This document shows positions 27,268 through 37,092 of a DNA stretch of 64,000 nt, in pieces. How positions within the stretch are numbered: the stretch's first letter is position 1; every line of letters begins with the position of its first letter. The stretch lies in the NCBI GenBank assembly GCA_019635315.1, contig JAHBZT010000001.1, positions 558,001 through 622,000 of the forward strand, written 5' to 3'. This DNA is from Rubrivivax sp. (GTDB lineage: Bacteria; Pseudomonadota; Gammaproteobacteria; Burkholderiales; Burkholderiaceae_C). The notes under the pieces were generated by a model. The model had not been told where the DNA came from. It did not search any database and was given only the letters and a program-made list of their open reading frames with translations. The position numbers and the translations under genes were made by a program.

Positions 27268-27954
27268 TCAGGCGGCGGCCGCGAAGAAGTCGAGCACGTC
27301 GCGCAGGCTGCGGCCGCTGCGCGTCGGCTCGGTGCCGAGCTGCTCGGGCGGCGCGCCGCTGCGGTTGACCCACAGCGTGGTGTAGCCGGCCCAGGTGGCG
27401 CCGACGGCGTCCCAGCCGTTGCTGCTGACGAACAGGATCTCGTGCGCCGGCAGGCCCAGCGCCTGCGGGCCCAGCGCATACGTGGCGGGGTCGGTCTTGT
27501 AGCGCCGGGTCGGATCGACGCTGAGCAGCGGGTCCAGCAGCGCCGCGAAGCCGGCGTGGCGCACGACCCCTTCCAGCATCGCCGGGTCGCCGTTGGACAG
27601 CACGCCGGCGCGCACGCCGCGCGCGCGCAGCGCCTGCAGCACCTCGAGGTTCTCGGGGTAGGGCGCCAGCTGCTGGTACTCGTCCATCAGCCGCTGTTCG
27701 GCGGCGGCGTCCAGCGGCAGTGCCAGCCGCGCCGCCGCGTGGCGCAGCGCCGCGCGCGTGAGCGCCGAGAACGGCCGGTAGTGCTGCGGCCCGGCCATCG
27801 AGACGATGCGCGTGTAGTCGATCTGCTTCTCGCGCCACAGCGCCGCCAGCGGCTGGCCCTGGCCGGGGAAGAGCTGCTCGGCGCGCAGCGAGACGCTCAG
27901 CACGTCGAACAACGTGCCGTAGGCGTCGAACAGCACGGCGCGCACTGGTCCCAT
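27268..27954 (-). CDS. Haloacid dehalogenase, type II (L-2-haloacid dehalogenase family)
   Basis: 228 residues, the usual size. Nucleophile Asp10 in DAYGTLFDV, the LSNGDP motif near 120, a conserved Lys in [10 protein letters not shown] and the [11 protein letters not shown] acidic motif are all present, matching L-2-haloacid dehalogenases. The reaction converts 2-haloalkanoates to 2-hydroxyalkanoates. Directly upstream of glcB on the same strand, which could receive glyoxylate derived from the product. Substrate range is inferred, and other HAD phosphatase roles remain possible. Confidence 0.9.
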   Translation of the reverse strand: MGPVRAVLFDAYGTLFDVLSVSLRAEQLFPGQGQPLAALWREKQIDYTRIVSMAGPQHYRPFSALTRAALRHAAARLALPLDAAAEQRLMDEYQQLAPYPENLEVLQALRARGVRAGVLSNGDPAMLEGVVRHAGFAALLDPLLSVDPTRRYKTDPATYALGPQALGLPAHEILFVSSNGWDAVGATWAGYTTLWVNRSGAPPEQLGTEPTRSGRSLRDVLDFFAAAA

Positions 27955-28025
27955 GTGTGCACTCTATTCGCTATCCGGAGAAGCATTAAGTGCCGTCCGC
28001 GCGATGGATTTGTGCGTCGGGCGCG

Positions 28026-28031
28026 CATAAT
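28026..28031 (+). promoter_or_regulatory. Candidate -10 element of the LysR gene
   Basis: CATAAT ends seven bases before the ATG at 28039. If used, transcription would start at or next to the start codon and give a leaderless message. No convincing -35 hexamer is seen. The 84-base gap also must hold the promoter of the divergent dehalogenase-glcB unit. Confidence 0.4.
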
Positions 28032-28038
28032 CCGTTGA

Positions 28039-28953
28039 ATGGACCGGCTCAAGCAGATCGAGTCGTTCGTCGCCGTGGCGACCAAGGGCAGTCTGACCGC
28101 GGCCGCGCATGCCGAGGGCGTGGCGCCGGCGGTCATCGGCCGGCGCATCGACGCGCTGGAGGGCCGGCTCGGCGTCAAGCTGCTGGTGCGCACGACGCGG
28201 CGCATCACGCTGACGCACGAAGGCAGCGCCTTCCTGGAGGACTGCCAGCGCCTGCTCGCCGACCTGGCCAGCGCCGAGGCCAGCGTCAGCGAAGGCGGCG
28301 TCAAGGCCAGCGGCCACCTGCGCATCACCGCGCCGGCCGGCTTCGGCCGCCGGCACGTGGCGCCGCTGGTGCCGGAATTCGTCGCCGCGCACCCGGAGGT
28401 CAGCGTGTCGCTGAACCTGTCCGACCGCGTGGTGGACATCGTCAACGAGGGCTTCGACTGCGCGGTGCGCGTCGGCGACCTGCCCGATTCCAGCCTGGTC
28501 AGCGTGCGCCTGGCCGACAACCGGCGCCTGTGCGTGGCCGCGCCGGCCTACCTGCAGCGCGCCGGCACACCGGCGGTGCCGGCCGAGCTGATGCGCCACC
28601 AGTGCCTGACGCTGAGCAGCGACGCCAGCCAGACGCGCGGCTGGGCCTTCGTGGTGGACGGCGCGGTGACGCACTTGCGCCCGGGCGGGCGGCTGGACTG
28701 CAGCGACGGCCAGGTGCTGCACGACTGGTGCCTGCACGGCCTGGGCATCGCCTGGCGCAGCACCTGGGAGGTGCAGGCCGACGTCGCCGCCGGCCGGCTG
28801 CAGGTGCTGCTGCAGGACTTCGCGGCGCCGCCCAACGGCATCTACGCCGTCTTCCCGCATGCCAAGCACCTGCCGCTGCGCGTGCGGCTGTGGATCGACT
28901 TCCTGAAGCAGCGCTACGGCGACCCGGCGCACTGGGCGCTGCCGGCAGACTGA
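28039..28953 (+). CDS. LysR-family transcriptional regulator
   Basis: 304 residues. N-terminal winged helix-turn-helix (about 1-60: IESFVAVATKGSLTAAAHAEGVAPAVIGRRIDALE) and a periplasmic-binding-protein-like effector domain. The CrgA/AaeR-type segment SGHLRITAPAGFGRRHVAPLVPEF is near 95-118. It is divergent from the haloacid dehalogenase-glcB unit with 84 bases between start codons, the classic arrangement for a LysR activator and its target. The inducer could be a C2 acid such as glycolate, glyoxylate or a haloacetate; this is inference from context. Confidence 0.92.
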   Translation: MDRLKQIESFVAVATKGSLTAAAHAEGVAPAVIGRRIDALEGRLGVKLLVRTTRRITLTHEGSAFLEDCQRLLADLASAEASVSEGGVKASGHLRITAPAGFGRRHVAPLVPEFVAAHPEVSVSLNLSDRVVDIVNEGFDCAVRVGDLPDSSLVSVRLADNRRLCVAAPAYLQRAGTPAVPAELMRHQCLTLSSDASQTRGWAFVVDGAVTHLRPGGRLDCSDGQVLHDWCLHGLGIAWRSTWEVQADVAAGRLQVLLQDFAAPPNGIYAVFPHAKHLPLRVRLWIDFLKQRYGDPAHWALPAD

Positions 28954-28995
28954 CGGCCGGCGGCCGGCCGGGGCCGATGCCGGGCGCGCAGGCGC

Positions 28996-29274
28996 CTAGC
29001 CGGGGTTCTTCAGGCACTGGCTCATGAAGGCCTTGCGCTCGTCGCCCTTCCTGTCGCCGGCCTCGGCGTTGCAGTGCTTCATGCGCTCCTGCTGGGTCAT
29101 CTTCGGCTTGCCGCTCAGGCACTGGCTCATGAAGGCCTTGCGGTCGTCGCCCTTCCTGTCGCCGGCCTGCTTGTTGCAGTCGGCCATGCGCGTCTGCTGC
29201 GGGTTGTCGGCGGCCAGCGCGGGGGCGGTGGCACAGGCCAGCGCGAGCGCGCCGGCGATGACGATGCGGTGCAT
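28996..29274 (-). CDS. PsiF-repeat periplasmic protein
   Basis: 92 residues with a clear signal peptide (cleavage after ALAA, about residue 22). The mature protein consists of two near-identical PsiF repeats, each with a Met-x-x-Cys-Asn start, AGDRKGD and RKAFMSQCL. Each repeat holds two Cys that may pair. PsiF of E. coli is phosphate-starvation-induced but has no known activity. GAGGAGA lies just before the start. No clear Pho box was found in the 100-base upstream gap, so phosphate control is not shown here. Confidence 0.88.
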   Translation of the reverse strand: MHRIVIAGALALACATAPALAADNPQQTRMADCNKQAGDRKGDDRKAFMSQCLSGKPKMTQQERMKHCNAEAGDRKGDERKAFMSQCLKNPG

Positions 29275-29375
29275 GGGCGGTCTCCTCGGTGTCGTTGCTC
29301 CGGCGCCGGCGATGGGAGCAGCCGCCGCGGCCGCCGGCAAGCCTTCAACGCGCCAGCATGCGCCGGCGCCGACCG

Positions 29376-30734
29376 CTACAGGATGCGCCGCGGGTGGTGC
29401 AGCGCCTCGTGCGCCGCGTGCAGCCGCCGCACCAGCACGCCGATGAAGGCCTTGTCGAACAGGTGGCGGGTGGGCAGCGACAGCTGCTCCATGCTCTCGG
29501 GCGTGAACGAGACGGTGGTCGCCGGCTGCGCGACCAGCACGTCGACGCTGTGCACGCGCAGGTCCTCGCTGGGTGCCAGGTAGGCCATCTCGCCGACCGA
29601 GGTGCCGGCGCCCAGCGTGGCGACCGGCTTGCCGTCGCGGTAGACCTCGACCTGCCCGGCGGTCACGATGTGGAAATGGTTGCCGCGTTCGCCGCGGCGG
29701 AACAGCGCGGCGCCGTAGGCGTGGCGCTGCCACTTCGCGCGCCGCACGACTTCCCACAGCTCGACGTCGCCGAAGCCGGCGAAGAACTCCAGCGAGCGCA
29801 GCAGCGTGAAGCGCTCGGAGTCCATCACCTCCTGCATCGCGCCGGCCGGCGCGGCCTGCGCGCCCAGCGCCGAGAGTTCCTTCGCGAAGGCATCCCAGTC
29901 GGCCGGCCGTGCATTGCGGTCCTTGGCCAGGCCGCGCTCGATCAGCGACTGCAGCGCCGGCGGCACGCCGTCGCGCAGCAGCGAAAGCGCCGGCGGCGTG
30001 GCGTTGTAGATCTGGTGCATGATGGCCTGCTGCTGCACCGCGTCGAAGGGCGGGCGCCCGGCGATCAGGTGGTAGAGCACGGCCGACAGCGAATAGATGT
30101 CGGCGCGGCAGTCCAGCGTGTCGCCGTCCAGCTGCTCGGGCGACATGTAGGCCAGCGAGCCGACGCGGTAGATCTGCGTGTGCTCGGCGCCCTGGTTGAA
30201 GACGCTGCCGAAGTCGGTGACCTTGACGTCGGTGACGCGCTCGCCGTCCAGCGTGACCAGCAGGTTGGCCGGCTTGACGTCGCGGTGGATCAGGCCCTGG
30301 CGGTAGCAGTAGCCCAGCGCCATCGCGCACTTGAAGCCGATCTCGACGATCTGCGCCAGCGGCAGCAGCGCGTCGGCGCGGCAGAAGCGGCGCAGCGTCA
30401 CCCCGTGCACGTACTCCATCACCAGGTACGGCGCCTCGTCGTCGGCGACGGCGTCGTAGATCTGGACCACGTTGGGGTGCTGCAGGCGGCCGGCCAGCGC
30501 GGCCTCGGCGGCGAAGAAGCGGCGCTGGTAGTGGCTCTCGCGCGAGTCCGGCAGCAGCCCGGGGCGCACGCGCTTGATCGCCACGTCGCGTTCGTGGAAG
30601 GGGTCGCGCGCCAGGTAGACCTCGGCGGTGGCGCCCTCGCCGATCTTGCGCTCGACCACGTACTTGCCGATCTGCTCGGGCAGCGGCGAATTCGTCAGCA
30701 GGGGTTCGGTGCGCTTGAGCGTCGTCTTGGCCAT
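29376..30734 (-). CDS. Ser/Thr protein kinase fused to a cyclic-nucleotide-binding-like domain
   Basis: 452 residues from ATG at 30734. Hanks-type kinase at about 24-290: glycine loop GEGATA 32-37, Lys54 in VAIK, HRDVKPAN from 150, DFG 174-176 and MSPEQLDGD. The C-terminal domain (about 310-440) matches the Crp/PKA cNMP-binding fold (FFAGFGDVELWEVV, FRRGERGNHFHIVTAGQVEVYRDGK, VGEMAYL). The phosphate-binding cassette keeps Gly-Glu (381-382), but the usual Arg-Ala/Thr that contacts the cyclic phosphate is replaced by DLRVHSVD, so ligand binding is uncertain. No membrane segment. It is a PKA/PKG-like layout in one chain, with the regulatory domain after the kinase. Confidence 0.9.
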   Translation of the reverse strand: MAKTTLKRTEPLLTNSPLPEQIGKYVVERKIGEGATAEVYLARDPFHERDVAIKRVRPGLLPDSRESHYQRRFFAAEAALAGRLQHPNVVQIYDAVADDEAPYLVMEYVHGVTLRRFCRADALLPLAQIVEIGFKCAMALGYCYRQGLIHRDVKPANLLVTLDGERVTDVKVTDFGSVFNQGAEHTQIYRVGSLAYMSPEQLDGDTLDCRADIYSLSAVLYHLIAGRPPFDAVQQQAIMHQIYNATPPALSLLRDGVPPALQSLIERGLAKDRNARPADWDAFAKELSALGAQAAPAGAMQEVMDSERFTLLRSLEFFAGFGDVELWEVVRRAKWQRHAYGAALFRRGERGNHFHIVTAGQVEVYRDGKPVATLGAGTSVGEMAYLAPSEDLRVHSVDVLVAQPATTVSFTPESMEQLSLPTRHLFDKAFIGVLVRRLHAAHEALHHPRRIL

Positions 30735-30868
30735 GGGTGCATGCGGCGCCGCAACGCGGCCCCGCGCATATGGTGCAGCGCCGCGGCGCCGGCGGTGCGC
30801 CGAACAGGCGGGCAAATCGCACGCTGACCTGCGGGTTGCCCGTCCGCGGGCGGGTCGCGGGGGACCCG

Positions 30869-30874
30869 TAGAAT
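30869..30874 (+). promoter_or_regulatory. Candidate -10 element of argS, leaderless
   Basis: TAGAAT (five of six consensus bases) ends six bases before the ATG at 30881, so the expected first transcribed base is the A of the start codon. No ribosome binding site lies before this ATG, consistent with a leaderless transcript. Confidence 0.45.
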
Positions 30875-30880
30875 TTGCCG

Positions 30881-32602
30881 ATGATCCAAGCCAAGCAGGA
30901 GCTGCGCCAGGCGCTGGCCGCGGCGCTGGCCGCGCTGGCCGGCGAGCAGGCGCCCGAGGCGGCCTTCGAGTCGCCCAAGCAGGCCGCGCACGGCGACCTC
31001 GCCATCACCGCGGCGATGGGGCTGGCGCGTGCGCTGAAGAAGAACCCGCGCGAGCTGGCAGCGCAGCTGGTCGCGCTGCTGCAGGCGCAGCCGGCGGTGC
31101 AGCGCTGGGTGGCGGCGCTGGAGATCGCCGGGCCCGGCTTCATCAACCTGCGCCTGGCCGACGCCGCGCGCCAGGCCGTTGTCGCCGAGGTGCTGGCGGC
31201 CGCCGAGTGCTTCGGCCACCAGCGCGCGCGCGGCGAGCGCGTGATGGTCGAGTTCGTCAGCGCCAACCCGACCGGCCCGCTGCACGTCGGCCACGGCCGC
31301 AATGCCGCCCTGGGCGACTGCATCGCCAACCTGCTGGCCACGCAGGGCTGGGACGTGCACCGCGAGTTCTATTACAACGACGCCGGCGTGCAGATCGGCA
31401 CGCTGGCCGTCTCCACGCAGGCGCGGCTGAAGGGCCTGAAGCCGGGCGACGACGGCTGGCCCGAGCAGGCCTACAACGGCGAGTACATCGCCGACATCGC
31501 GGCCGACTTCGCGGCGCGCAAGACCGTGGTCGCCGACGACCGCCGCTTCACCGCCAGCGGCGACCCCGACGACCTGGACGGCATCCGCCAGTTCGCGGTG
31601 GCCTACCTGCGCCACGAGCAGGACCTGGACCTGCGCGCCTTCGGCGTGCGCTTCGACCACTATTTCCTCGAGAGCAGCCTGTACACCGACGGCCGCGTCG
31701 ACGACACCGTGCGCCGCCTGGTCGCCAGCGGCCACACCTACGAGGACGGCGGCGCGCTGTGGCTGCGCACCACGGCCTGGGGCGACGACAAGGACCGCGT
31801 GATGCGCAAGTCCGACGGCAGCTACACCTACTTCGTACCCGACGTGGCCTACCATGTCGCGAAGTTCGAGCGCGGCTTCGCGAAGGTCATCAACGTGCAG
31901 GGCACCGACCACCACGGCACGGTGGCGCGCGTGCGCGCCGGGCTGCAGGCGCTGGGCGTGGGCATCCCGGCCGGCTACCCCGACTATGCGCTGTACAAGA
32001 TGATCACCGTCGAGCGCGGCGGCCAGGAGGTCAAGATCTCCAAGCGCGCCGGCAGCTACGTCACGCTGCGCGACCTGATCGACTGGACCAGCCGCGACGC
32101 GGTGCGCTTCTTCCTGGCCAGCCGCAAGGCCGACACCGAATTCGTCTTCGACGTCGACCTGGCGCTCAAGCGCAACGACGAGAACCCGGTCTTCTACGTG
32201 CAGTATGCGCATGCGCGCATCTGCTCGGTGCTGGCGCAGTACGCCACGCGGGCGGACGCCGCGGCGCCGACCGGCGCCGACCTGTCGCGCCTGGTCGCGC
32301 CGGCCGAGGCGGCGCTGATGCGCAAGCTGGCCGACTACCCCGAGATGCTCGCGCGCGCGGCCGCCGAGCTGGCCCCGCACGACGTGGCGTTCTATGCCCG
32401 CGAGCTGGCGGCGCTGTTCCACGGCTATTACGCCGCCGAGCGCTTCCTGGTCGACGACGCGGCGCTGGCGCGCGCGCGCATCGCGCTGCTCGCGGCCACC
32501 GCGCAGGTGCTGCGCAATGCGCTGTCGGTGCTGGGCGTCGAGGCGCCGGAGTCCATGCAGCGCGAAGCCGCCAGCCCCGCGGCGGCCGAGGTGGCGCCAT
32601 GA
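30881..32602 (+). CDS. argS: Arginyl-tRNA synthetase
   Basis: 573 residues, within the normal range. Class I synthetase with the N-terminal Add-1 domain, the HIGH-equivalent HVGH in [37 protein letters not shown], and the KMSK-equivalent KISKRAG. The C-terminal anticodon-binding helical bundle is complete. ATG at 30881 is used rather than the TTG at 30875. Its stop overlaps the start of the SPOR protein gene. The order argS-SPOR-dsbA is common in Burkholderiales. Confidence 0.97.
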   Translation: MIQAKQELRQALAAALAALAGEQAPEAAFESPKQAAHGDLAITAAMGLARALKKNPRELAAQLVALLQAQPAVQRWVAALEIAGPGFINLRLADAARQAVVAEVLAAAECFGHQRARGERVMVEFVSANPTGPLHVGHGRNAALGDCIANLLATQGWDVHREFYYNDAGVQIGTLAVSTQARLKGLKPGDDGWPEQAYNGEYIADIAADFAARKTVVADDRRFTASGDPDDLDGIRQFAVAYLRHEQDLDLRAFGVRFDHYFLESSLYTDGRVDDTVRRLVASGHTYEDGGALWLRTTAWGDDKDRVMRKSDGSYTYFVPDVAYHVAKFERGFAKVINVQGTDHHGTVARVRAGLQALGVGIPAGYPDYALYKMITVERGGQEVKISKRAGSYVTLRDLIDWTSRDAVRFFLASRKADTEFVFDVDLALKRNDENPVFYVQYAHARICSVLAQYATRADAAAPTGADLSRLVAPAEAALMRKLADYPEMLARAAAELAPHDVAFYARELAALFHGYYAAERFLVDDAALARARIALLAATAQVLRNALSVLGVEAPESMQREAASPAAAEVAP

Positions 32603-33225
32603 CGCGGCGCGGCCCCTCGCAACGCGGCGGCTTCGCCGTCGGCCTGGTCGCCGGCCTGCTGCTCGGCCTGGTGCTGGCGCTGGGCGTGGCGCTCTACGTC
32701 ACGAAGGCGCCGGTGCCCTTCATCAACAAGGTGCCGCAGCGCACCGCCGAGCAGGACAACGCCGAGGCCGAGCGCAACCGCAACTGGGATCCCAATGCGC
32801 CGCTGGCCGGCCGCGTGCGGCCGCCCGCGGCAGCCTCGGCGCCGGGCGCGGCGCGTGACCCGGCCGCGATCCTGTCCGGCGCGCCGGACGGCACGCCGCA
32901 GGGGGCGGCCCCGGGCGCCGTACCGGGCACGGCAACCGGCACGGCGCCCGGTGCCGCGCCGCTGTCCACCGTGCGGGGGCCGGAACCGTTTGTGTATTTC
33001 GTGCAGGCCGGAGCCTTCAGCCGCAGCGAGGACGCCGAGCAGCAGCGCGCGCGGCTGGCCATGCTGGGCCAGACGGCGCGCATCACCGAACGCGAGCAGG
33101 CCGGGCGCACGGTCTACCGTGTGCGGCTGGGCCCGTTCCCGACCCGCGACGAGGCCGATGCGCTGCAGTCCAGCCTGCAGAACCAGAGCATCCAGGCGCA
33201 GATCGTGCGCGTCGAGCGCAACTGA
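32599..33225 (+). CDS. SPOR-domain protein (FtsN-like)
   Basis: 208 residues. One N-terminal membrane helix (about 12-35), a Pro/Ala/Gly/Thr-rich linker (about 70-125, including the repeated [15 protein letters not shown]) and a C-terminal SPOR domain from about 130 ([25 protein letters not shown] to [15 protein letters not shown]). SPOR domains bind denuded septal peptidoglycan, so the protein likely acts at the division site like FtsN. It overlaps argS by ATGA and precedes dsbA by 91 bases. Confidence 0.9.
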   Translation: MTRRGPSQRGGFAVGLVAGLLLGLVLALGVALYVTKAPVPFINKVPQRTAEQDNAEAERNRNWDPNAPLAGRVRPPAAASAPGAARDPAAILSGAPDGTPQGAAPGAVPGTATGTAPGAAPLSTVRGPEPFVYFVQAGAFSRSEDAEQQRARLAMLGQTARITEREQAGRTVYRVRLGPFPTRDEADALQSSLQNQSIQAQIVRVERN

Positions 33226-33316
33226 GCCGGCAAGCCACCGCGCCGGCGCCGGAACTTGCCGCCGCTGCGGCGACTCCACCACCGGCTGAACAGCCCTCCA
33301 GAAAGGATTCCAGGAC

Positions 33317-33970
33317 ATGAAGCGGCGCGAGTTTTCCAAGCTGTCCCTGCAACTGGCCGCCGCCGGCGGCCTGGCCGCCGCGGTCGGCCGCGTCCACGCG
33401 CAGGGCGCGCCGGTCGAGGGTCGCGACTATGTCCGCCTGGGCACGCCGGCGCCGGTGTCGCTGCCGTCGCCCGAGAAGAAGGTCGAGGTCGTCGAATTCT
33501 TCTGGTACGGCTGCCCGCACTGCTACGCCTTCGAGCCGCTGCTCGAGAGCTGGGCCAAGCGGCTGCCGCCGGACGTCGCCTTCCGCCAGGTGCCGGTGGG
33601 CTTCATGGCGCCGCACCAGACGCACCAGAAGCTGTACTACGCGCTGGAGGACATCGGCGCGCTGCCCACGCTGCACCGGCGCGTCTTCAATGCACTGCAC
33701 CAGGAGCGCCGGCGCCTGGGCAGCGAGAAGGAGATCACCGAATTCGTCGCCGCCAACGGCGTCGACGCCGCGAAGTTCGGTGCCGCCTTCAAGTCCTTCA
33801 GCGTCGCGACCAAGGCCAACCGCGCGAAGCAGTTGACGGATGCCTACAAGATCGACGGCGTGCCGGCGATGGGCATCCACGGCCGCTTCTACACTTCGGC
33901 GTCGCTCAGCGGCAGCCACGAACGTGCGCTGGCGGTGGCCGACTTCCTGATCCAGCGCGCGCGCGGCTGA
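33317..33970 (+). CDS. dsbA: Thiol:disulfide interchange protein DsbA
   Basis: 217 residues. Thioredoxin fold with active site CPHC at 66-69 in FFWYGCPHCYAFEP and the cis-proline segment GVPAMGI near 187. It oxidises cysteine pairs of exported proteins in the periplasm. The signal sequence MKRREFSKLSLQLAAAGG contains RREFSK, close to the twin-arginine consensus, whereas most DsbA proteins use Sec/SRP signals. AAAGGA precedes the ATG. Pilin, PsiF and the cyclophilin lipoprotein in this window are plausible substrates because they carry Cys pairs. Confidence 0.95.
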   Translation: MKRREFSKLSLQLAAAGGLAAAVGRVHAQGAPVEGRDYVRLGTPAPVSLPSPEKKVEVVEFFWYGCPHCYAFEPLLESWAKRLPPDVAFRQVPVGFMAPHQTHQKLYYALEDIGALPTLHRRVFNALHQERRRLGSEKEITEFVAANGVDAAKFGAAFKSFSVATKANRAKQLTDAYKIDGVPAMGIHGRFYTSASLSGSHERALAVADFLIQRARG

Positions 33971-34057
33971 TTGCCCGCCGCGGCCGGCGCCCCTGCCGGC
34001 CCGTGACTTGCTTCGCGCCAGCGGCGCGGCGTCATCGGCACGCAAGGAACTTGTGGC

Positions 34058-34063
34058 TAGAAT
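34058..34063 (+). promoter_or_regulatory. Candidate -10 element of the lptA-lptB-rpoN unit
   Basis: TAGAAT at 34058-34063 implies a start near 34070, between dsbA and the ATG at 34089. This argues against an earlier in-frame ATG at 34062, which overlaps the hexamer. The -35 region is weak. Confidence 0.4.
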
Positions 34064-34088
34064 GGCCTGCAAGTTTCATGCCGTACTG

Positions 34089-34729
34089 ATGCCGCTGCCG
34101 TCCTGCCTCCGCCGCCCGAATGCCTGGCCCGCCATGCTGGCGACGGCGCTGGCGTTCGCGTTCGCGGCCCTGCCGGCGGCCGCCGAGCGCGCCGACCGCA
34201 CGAAGCCGATGGTGGTCGAGGCCGACCGCCCGGGCACCGTGGACCTGCAGCGCCAGGTCGTGGTGTTCAACGGCAACGTCGTGATCACCCAGGGCACGAT
34301 GGTGCTGCGCGCCGACCGCATCGAGATGCGCGAGACCCCCGACGGCTACCGCGAGGCCAGCGCGATCGGCGTGCCGGGCCGGCCGGCGACCTGGCGCCAG
34401 AAGCGCGACGGCGTCGACGAGACGGTCGAAGGCAGCGCCGAGCGCATCGAGTTCGACGGCCGCGCCGACACGCTGCGCTTCATCGGCAATGGCGCGGTGC
34501 GCCGGCTGCGCGGCGCCACGGTGGCCGACGAGATCACCGGCGCGTCCATCGTGTGGGACAACCTGACCGAGGTCTTCCGCGTCGAGGGCGGCCAGGCCAG
34601 CGAGACCAACCCCAGTGGCCGCGTGCGCGTGATCCTGAGCCCGCGGCCGGAGGCGGCCCAGGCGGCCTCGGCACCTGCGCCGGCCGCCAGCGCGCCGCTG
34701 CAGCCCAGCCGCCGCATCGGGAGCCCACC

Positions 34730-34733
<4 letters not shown>
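34089..34733 (+). CDS. lptA: Lipopolysaccharide transport periplasmic protein LptA
   Basis: 214 residues from ATG at 34089, chosen for its compact signal peptide ending LPAAA and because the candidate promoter lies just upstream. The OstA/LptA beta-jellyroll is recognisable: [42 protein letters not shown] and [14 protein letters not shown]. It bridges LPS between the inner and outer membranes. The C-terminus has a Pro/Ala tail of about 30 residues. It overlaps lptB by GTGA. The usual upstream neighbour lptC is absent; dsbA occupies that place. Confidence 0.92.
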
Positions 34734-35536
<803 letters not shown>

Positions 35537-35547
35537 GACGACGGGCG

Positions 35548-37080
35548 ATGAAACCGTCCCTGCAGGTCCGCCTTTCGCAGCACCTGGCGCTGACGCCGCA
35601 GTTGCAGCAGTCGATCCGGCTGCTGCAGCTGTCCACGCTGGAGCTGCACCAGGAAGTGGGCCAGATGCTGGAGGCCAACCCCTTCCTGGAGGTGGACGAG
35701 GACGCGCCACCCGGCCCCTTCGAGCCGGTGGCCGAGCGCACGACCCCCGAGCGCGCGGCCGAGCCCGAGGACACCGTGGCCGGCGAGCTCGGGGACGCCG
35801 GCGAGGGCGCCGAGACGCAGGCCGGCGACCTGCGCGCCGACGATTTCGGCACCCCCGAGCGCGACGACTGGGAGAACGGCACCGAAGGCGACGACTTCGA
35901 CGGCATCCGCGAGACGCCGTCGAGTGCCGGCAGCGGCAACGGCGAAGGCGAGGAGGGCGACGCGCAGGACCGCCGCTCGGCGGCCGGCACGCTGCAGGAC
36001 CACCTGCGCGCGCAGGTCGTCGGCATGCGGCTGTCGGACGACGACCGTGCGGCGCTGGAGGTGCTGATCGAGTCGCTGGACGCCGACGGCTACCTGGCCG
36101 ACCCGCTGGAGGAGATCGCCGAGCGGCTGGCCGAGTTGCTGGACGTGCTGCCGGGCGAGGAGCGCGAGGCACTGGACGGGCGGCTGCGCGTGGCGCTGTG
36201 CTGGCTGCAAAGCCTGGAGCCGGCTGGCGTCGGCGCGCGCTCGCTCGCCGAGTGCCTGGCGCTGCAGCTGCGCCAGACCCCGCCCTGCCCGGCACGCGCA
36301 CTGGCGCTGCGCGTGTGCGAGCAGTACCTGGAGCTGCTGGCGCGGCGCGACGTCAAGCGGCTGATGGCGCTGACCGGCGCCGACGAGAACCTGGTGCGCC
36401 AGGCGCAGGAGCTGATCCGCGCCTGCGAGCCCAAGCCCGGCCGGCCCTTCGGCGGCGACGAGTCGCCGGTGGTCGTGCCCGACGTCATCGTGCGCAAGAC
36501 CGGGCGCGGCCTCGTCGTGACGCTGAACCCGGACGTGATGCCCAAGCTGCGCATCAACGACCTCTACGCCCAGGCGGTGCGCGGCCAGCGCGGCGCCGGC
36601 GGGCTGGGTACGCGGCTGCAGGAGGCGCGCTGGTTCGTCAAGAACATCCAGCAGCGCTTCGACACCATCCTGCGTGTCAGCAAGGCCATCGTCGAGCGCC
36701 AGAAGGCCTTCTTCAGCCATGGCGCGATCGCGATGAAGCCGCTGGTGCTGCGCGAGATCGCCGACGAGCTGGGCCTGCACGAGAGCACGATCTCGCGCGT
36801 GACGACGGCCAAGTACATGGCCACGCCGCAGGGCACCTTCGAGCTGAAGTATTTCTTCGGCAGCAGCCTCAACACCGAGGCCGGCGGCAACGCCAGCAGC
36901 ACCGCCGTGCGGGCGCTGATCCAGCAGTTCGTCGCCGCGGAGGACGCACGCAAGCCGCTGTCGGACAGCCAGCTCAGCGAGATGCTCGAGGAGCAGGGCA
37001 TCCAGGTCGCGCGTCGCACGGTCGCCAAGTACCGCGAGGCGCTGAAGATCGCGCCGGCGGCGATGCGCCGGGCGATCTGA
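35548..37080 (+). CDS. rpoN: RNA polymerase sigma-54 factor
   Basis: 510 residues. Region I (MKPSLQVRLSQHLALTPQLQQSIRLLQLSTLELHQEV) and a long acidic region II (about 50-150, rich in Glu, Asp and Gly) are present. The core-binding region and the C-terminal DNA-binding part follow, including the RpoN box ARRTVAKYREAL near 492-503. Sigma-54 drives nitrogen, motility and pilin promoters with enhancer-binding activators; glnE at 55-58 kb is another nitrogen-control gene in the window. Co-transcribed with lptAB. Confidence 0.97.
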   Translation: MKPSLQVRLSQHLALTPQLQQSIRLLQLSTLELHQEVGQMLEANPFLEVDEDAPPGPFEPVAERTTPERAAEPEDTVAGELGDAGEGAETQAGDLRADDFGTPERDDWENGTEGDDFDGIRETPSSAGSGNGEGEEGDAQDRRSAAGTLQDHLRAQVVGMRLSDDDRAALEVLIESLDADGYLADPLEEIAERLAELLDVLPGEEREALDGRLRVALCWLQSLEPAGVGARSLAECLALQLRQTPPCPARALALRVCEQYLELLARRDVKRLMALTGADENLVRQAQELIRACEPKPGRPFGGDESPVVVPDVIVRKTGRGLVVTLNPDVMPKLRINDLYAQAVRGQRGAGGLGTRLQEARWFVKNIQQRFDTILRVSKAIVERQKAFFSHGAIAMKPLVLREIADELGLHESTISRVTTAKYMATPQGTFELKYFFGSSLNTEAGGNASSTAVRALIQQFVAAEDARKPLSDSQLSEMLEEQGIQVARRTVAKYREALKIAPAAMRRAI

Positions 37081-37092
37081 AGGCCGACGGCG

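Noticed and set aside
34022..34070. Sigma-54 promoter before lptA
   Set aside because: GGCACG is present, but the required GC of the -12 element is not at the right distance.
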